Shown here one piece after another: positions 60,241 to 64,000 of a DNA stretch of 64,000 nucleotides (its first letter is position 1; each line of letters opens with the position of its first letter). Both the position numbers and the translations under genes were made by a program. This DNA is from Dreissena polymorpha. Its lineage: Eukaryota; Mollusca; Bivalvia; Myida; Dreissenidae. The stretch is from the NCBI RefSeq assembly GCF_020536995.1, contig NC_068369.1:20155421-20219420 (forward strand), given 5' to 3'. Below the pieces are notes generated by a model. That model saw only the letters and a program-made list of their open reading frames with translations, was not told the origin of the DNA and did no database searches.

Positions 60241-61162
60241 ATGTTAACATGGCACACAAAGGTCGCTCAGGTGAGCGTAAATATTTTCCCTCTAGCAATC
60301 GTGTTGCTCCATAAACCAAATTTGTGTTAAATATTTCAGTTGTTTGTTATAAATTCATGTATGTGTGTTGGCGTTCGTATTGTTGATTTTAATTGCCTGT
60401 AAATAAGTAAAGAATCGCAATCCATGTTCAACCTTATTTTTTTTAATTACGTTCAAATATATGAATCATAATAACAACAGAACAGTAATGATGACGTCTA
60501 CTGAACGTGAATGAACACTGTGTCAAGCGGTTTAAAACCTCAAACGTTTTGCAAAATTTAATCCAGGAGTTTTAAAAAACATGGCCTTTATTGACAATAC
60601 CTTTCAACCTGTTTTTTTTTTCAAATAATAAAACACAACAAAACAATAATTAATATAAAATATCTAACATTTCAAATTCACGTTATTGAGTAATTAACTC
60701 CCATATACTCCAAAATAGTATGCAAGGTGAGTATGTGAAACTATAAATGACTGCATGTAAGTGCACTTTTTATTCCTTGTGAATATATAAACCAGTTTTA
60801 ACCAAAACAATTCATATGTTTTTTTACAAAGAATGTGGGTATTTTGTATTTAACAATAAACCTCGAGAAGATAAATTGACACACCTGGGGGTATGATTTA
60901 ATTATCTCTATGTTTACTTATATAAAATAAATAAATCATCTGCAAGCATATCTTAACATCCTTACTTGCACTTGGGTATATTCATAACGTTCTTAGACGC
61001 GGAGCAATTTATTGTTTTATAAACAACAAAGGCAGATTTTTTAAAGTGAAAAATTCTCACATTATCACAGAAGCATAACAAGTCATAAAGACATAAAATA
61101 ACAATCATTAATTATGCTGCAATGGAATCAGATTAGCAGTATTGCTAAACGCATGTTGACGG

Positions 61163-62188
61163 ACCCTGTGGTTTTTGGCCTGTGGCGTAGTCCAAAGGCC
61201 ATAGTAATGATATCAATTTCTGAGCCTATCCGAATTGGCTGGCTGCTAAAGAACAAATTCCGAAACTCCGATTTACTACTTAATTCATGCGCTCTAAAAA
61301 TAGTTCTTCGCAGATCTCAATAATCCGCCTTGTAAATACAGAACATCACTATGTAACATGACAGTGTCATAAAAAAAAAAGTATTGACGCAAAATTGCTT
61401 AGCATTTGCTACGACATGAGTTACACATTCATGCGAGAATAAGTTCCTCAATTGACGGTCTAGGCCAAAAAGATACGAGTGTTTACGCAGACAGTAAGGA
61501 TTTTTTTCTGAGTTTTTTTTTGTGAAGACCTTACATTTGGTATTTATAAACATATTTTAAAATATTGTTATTTTATTTTGCGTTAATAAGACATTCCAGC
61601 GAAAAGAAATGAAAACAAACACAAATATTCACGATCATTCTCGAAAATAGACGAACTAACCGGATATGGTATTTCACTGCACAGATCGAGCGCGCAAATC
61701 GAAGGCGGAAAGTTCTACGTGAGACAACGTACACAATCTGTACACCGTTCTTTATCAGGGTAAGTGGAATCTCTTTTGTATACACATTACAAAGGAAGTA
61801 TGAGTGCTTTCCTGATCTGTAAACTATGTAATAAAAAGCTATTTTAGGCTATTGAAAGTGATTTATTTGACGCCAACAATAACAGTTTCTTGCGGTCATG
61901 TTGTTGTTGTTGTATATATTCACCGCCTATGTAGACGAACCACTACCAGATCTGTTGAGTTGAACAAATTGTTATCGTTCCCATCATCAGTATCGTGTAT
62001 TCCTCCACCGTCTATGTATACTGTAGTGTGTACACAAATATTTTCTTTTCTTACAGTCTCTGAGCTTTTGCCCTCAACCGCTAGGTTTAATCCGTATACA
62101 TTCGGACCAAGGGAGAAATTCGGACAATACTTCTTCCCAAGCGCACTAAATCTAGCCCCAGGCCTTCAGTGCCTACAGCGCTTTGATT
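61163..62188 (+). repeat. R1 interspersed repeat, copy 3
   Basis: Inverted-duplication counterpart of copy 2. Carries the empty GGTAAGTGG site where copy 1 has the CCGG-rich element (about 61,760). Confidence 0.75.
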
Positions 62189-62696
62189 AACATTGGATTT
62201 GGTAAGAAAATAAACTTAAAAAAATCATGATTTTTTTGTGAAAAAGCGACATGTATGAATAAATGACCGTTACGAGACTTGCAAGGTAGCTTCCTTTGTA
62301 TATTTGTTTTCGAAGCTATGTAAACAATCACACGTACAACTGAACATGGTTTAAAAAGACTTTATAAATTTTATTTTCATTTTATAGCAAAAGTCAAATT
62401 ATTTTCATTTTATAGCACAAGTCAAATTATGTTAAATCTTTAATTAGATGTTATGTTATTAAAAATTAAAATAAACGTTATTAACGCGATCAATAGACAC
62501 ATGTTTGAATGAATGTGTGAGAAAAAATCCCCAAAAGTTGAATATGCACTTATGAATAGTGTAATACCGTATTTGATGTAAAGGGAAGTAATTTTCAAGG
62601 AATGTCACATATTTTTTAGAATTGCGTATAGCACATTTATTACAGATGTATCCAAAAATTCCATAACAGACAATGCAGTTTTTTTTATGCGGACGC

Positions 62697-62773
62697 TTAT
62701 TTTCCAACACAATTGGCGCCATGGCAGTTGCAAGTGAACCCGTCTCCGCAAGACCCCACTGGCTCGCAGATTC
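62697..62773 (-). CDS. Temptin-like exon 4, inverted copy (partial gene)
   Basis: Reverse complement of gene C exon 4 with acceptor 'ttctccag' and stop TAA. At 77 bases it has the normal length and reads ICEPVGSCGDGFTCNC...NCVGK, the five-cysteine tail, without the extra G seen at 38,167-38,244. The upstream exons would lie beyond the window end. Whether this is a second gene or the same gene assembled twice depends on the nature of the inverted duplication. Confidence 0.7.
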
Positions 62774-64000
62774 CTGGAGAAGTATATGTAAATCATTCGT
62801 TATACAAGAAATAGTATTGTTTATTGCACGCCACATCGCAAAATATACAATAACAGCATTGTTTCGCATGCTATACCTTATTTCACGCATAATACAAAAA
62901 AATGAATAAGCTCGTTTGTTAATTAAACGTGTTTGAAATAACAATTTCATTGTTTACATTCTTTCCCCGTTATTTGAATGACTGAACTAAACATGAAATG
63001 TTGAATAAATGAAGTTATCAAATTAAAATGCTTATGTTAGCAAGGTTAAAACATTATTGAAATAGCCAAAAAGCGTAGGTCGGCAAATTCATTCGCTCTT
63101 TAACTTTCTTTAATATACTCGAGACGTGTGCCACCCTATTAAGGATGTTACATTGCAAAAATCTTCAGACTCGCTTTGCAACATAACTTTCCTTGTATTG
63201 AAAATTTAATGTTGGCAGTAAAATGAATACTTATGAAATGTAGAAAATTGATCGCAGCCATGAGCTGTTATACATTTGTACAAAAAGAGTTAAGAATCTG
63301 ACCATAAAATAGTTGAGGTTCGGGCTAACGAAAACATACAACTTTTTTACTTTTACGCCGGAAAACCAGAAAACATACACAATGAAAAATATCACATATA
63401 TTTTATTAATGCAATCCATATATATTATATGGATACTTTTTCAAATATTGGCATAAATTGATGCATGTCAGCATATATTAGAAAAGTTCTTTTTAACCCT
63501 GAGTCAAAAATGAGATCGATGTCTTTTTAGCAAGTACATGCAGTCTTATATAAAATCATAGAAAAACAGTATTGTACTTAAATAATATAATTAATTAACA
63601 CGATACAAATAAAAACAAATTCTTACCAATTTATCATAATGTACGCGGAGGTATGAATTTACTACGACATGCGTAAGGTGTAGGTACATATGTGCAATTG
63701 TAGATGTGCCAGTAAACTATTTGCGTGTAGGCACAACATTGTGTCTGTTTACGTACGTTGTACCCTTTGTTAAACCTTATTACTTTTAACACAACTGGTA
63801 CGGCATAATATTTACAACATACACTCAATTGATTCATGTAGGTCATTGTATGTACCATGTACGTTTTGGAAATGAAGGGCTCCCACTTTGATCGTTGAAA
63901 ACGCTCACATAATATTAGAAAGTAGGTACATAAAAAAATTGCTTTTCCCCAAAACATTATCAATAATGGACAAGAACGTCATATGAGATATCACCACCCA

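Larger units (their letters stand above)
57080..64000 (-). repeat. Right arm of large inverted duplication (runs off window)
   Basis: Reverse complement of 36,945-43,854. The last base of the window pairs with 36,945, so the arm continues outside; temptin exon 3 should come next at about 64,060-64,215 if symmetry holds. Confidence 0.9.

Overview
The window is eukaryotic nuclear DNA: AT-rich, intron-containing, densely packed with short inverted-repeat transposons, SINE-like and LINE repeats. The gene content (temptin-like secreted proteins, a PHD/DUF6589-like gene, a RecQ-like helicase) and several repeats I recognise from bivalve sequence (the TTAA-flanked 'CCCATTTATGCCTA' hairpin element, the GTGTCGTCCC palindrome, the '...gggggacata...' repeat) point to a bivalve mollusc, probably a dreissenid mussel. 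The species is an inference.

Region 1-10.6 kb has no convincing gene. It holds repeats, including a ~1.1 kb interspersed repeat that is itself split by an 829-bp CCGG-rich inverted-repeat element with a TAA duplication. Region 10.7-39.8 kb is a tandem cluster of temptin-like genes. A (15.4-21.1 kb) and B (24.3-28.0 kb) have complete four-exon reading frames with signal peptides. C (34.5-38.2 kb) has the same exon layout but small length changes in exons 1, 3 and 4. B and C lie in two diverged copies of a segmental duplication (unit 1 about 10.66-28.56 kb, unit 2 about 31.08-39.84 kb). The block with gene A is present only in unit 1. Many transposon insertions distinguish the units, so each serves as an empty-site control for the other.

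Region 36.9-43.85 kb reappears in inverted orientation at 57.08-64.0 kb, running off the window end. The inner edge of the left arm is exactly a 100-N scaffold gap (43,855-43,954). The arms contain temptin exon 4, the 1.1-kb repeat and a LINE. This is either a real palindrome or, I think more likely, two overlapping or allelic contigs placed in opposite orientation.

Between the arms (43.96-57.0 kb) are an orphan LINE ORF1, two bivalve-type repeats, a decayed PHD-finger/DUF6589-like gene on the + strand (interrupted by an RNase H-bearing LINE), a ~162-bp tandem array, and a decayed RecQ-family helicase gene on the - strand. The two decayed genes are convergent and may be one unit. This pair and a pair of MITEs whose cores are head-to-head telomere-like repeats, each flanked by a perfect 9-bp target duplication, are the most unusual contents. 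No rRNA gene, CRISPR array, functional tRNA gene or retrovirus-like element was seen.
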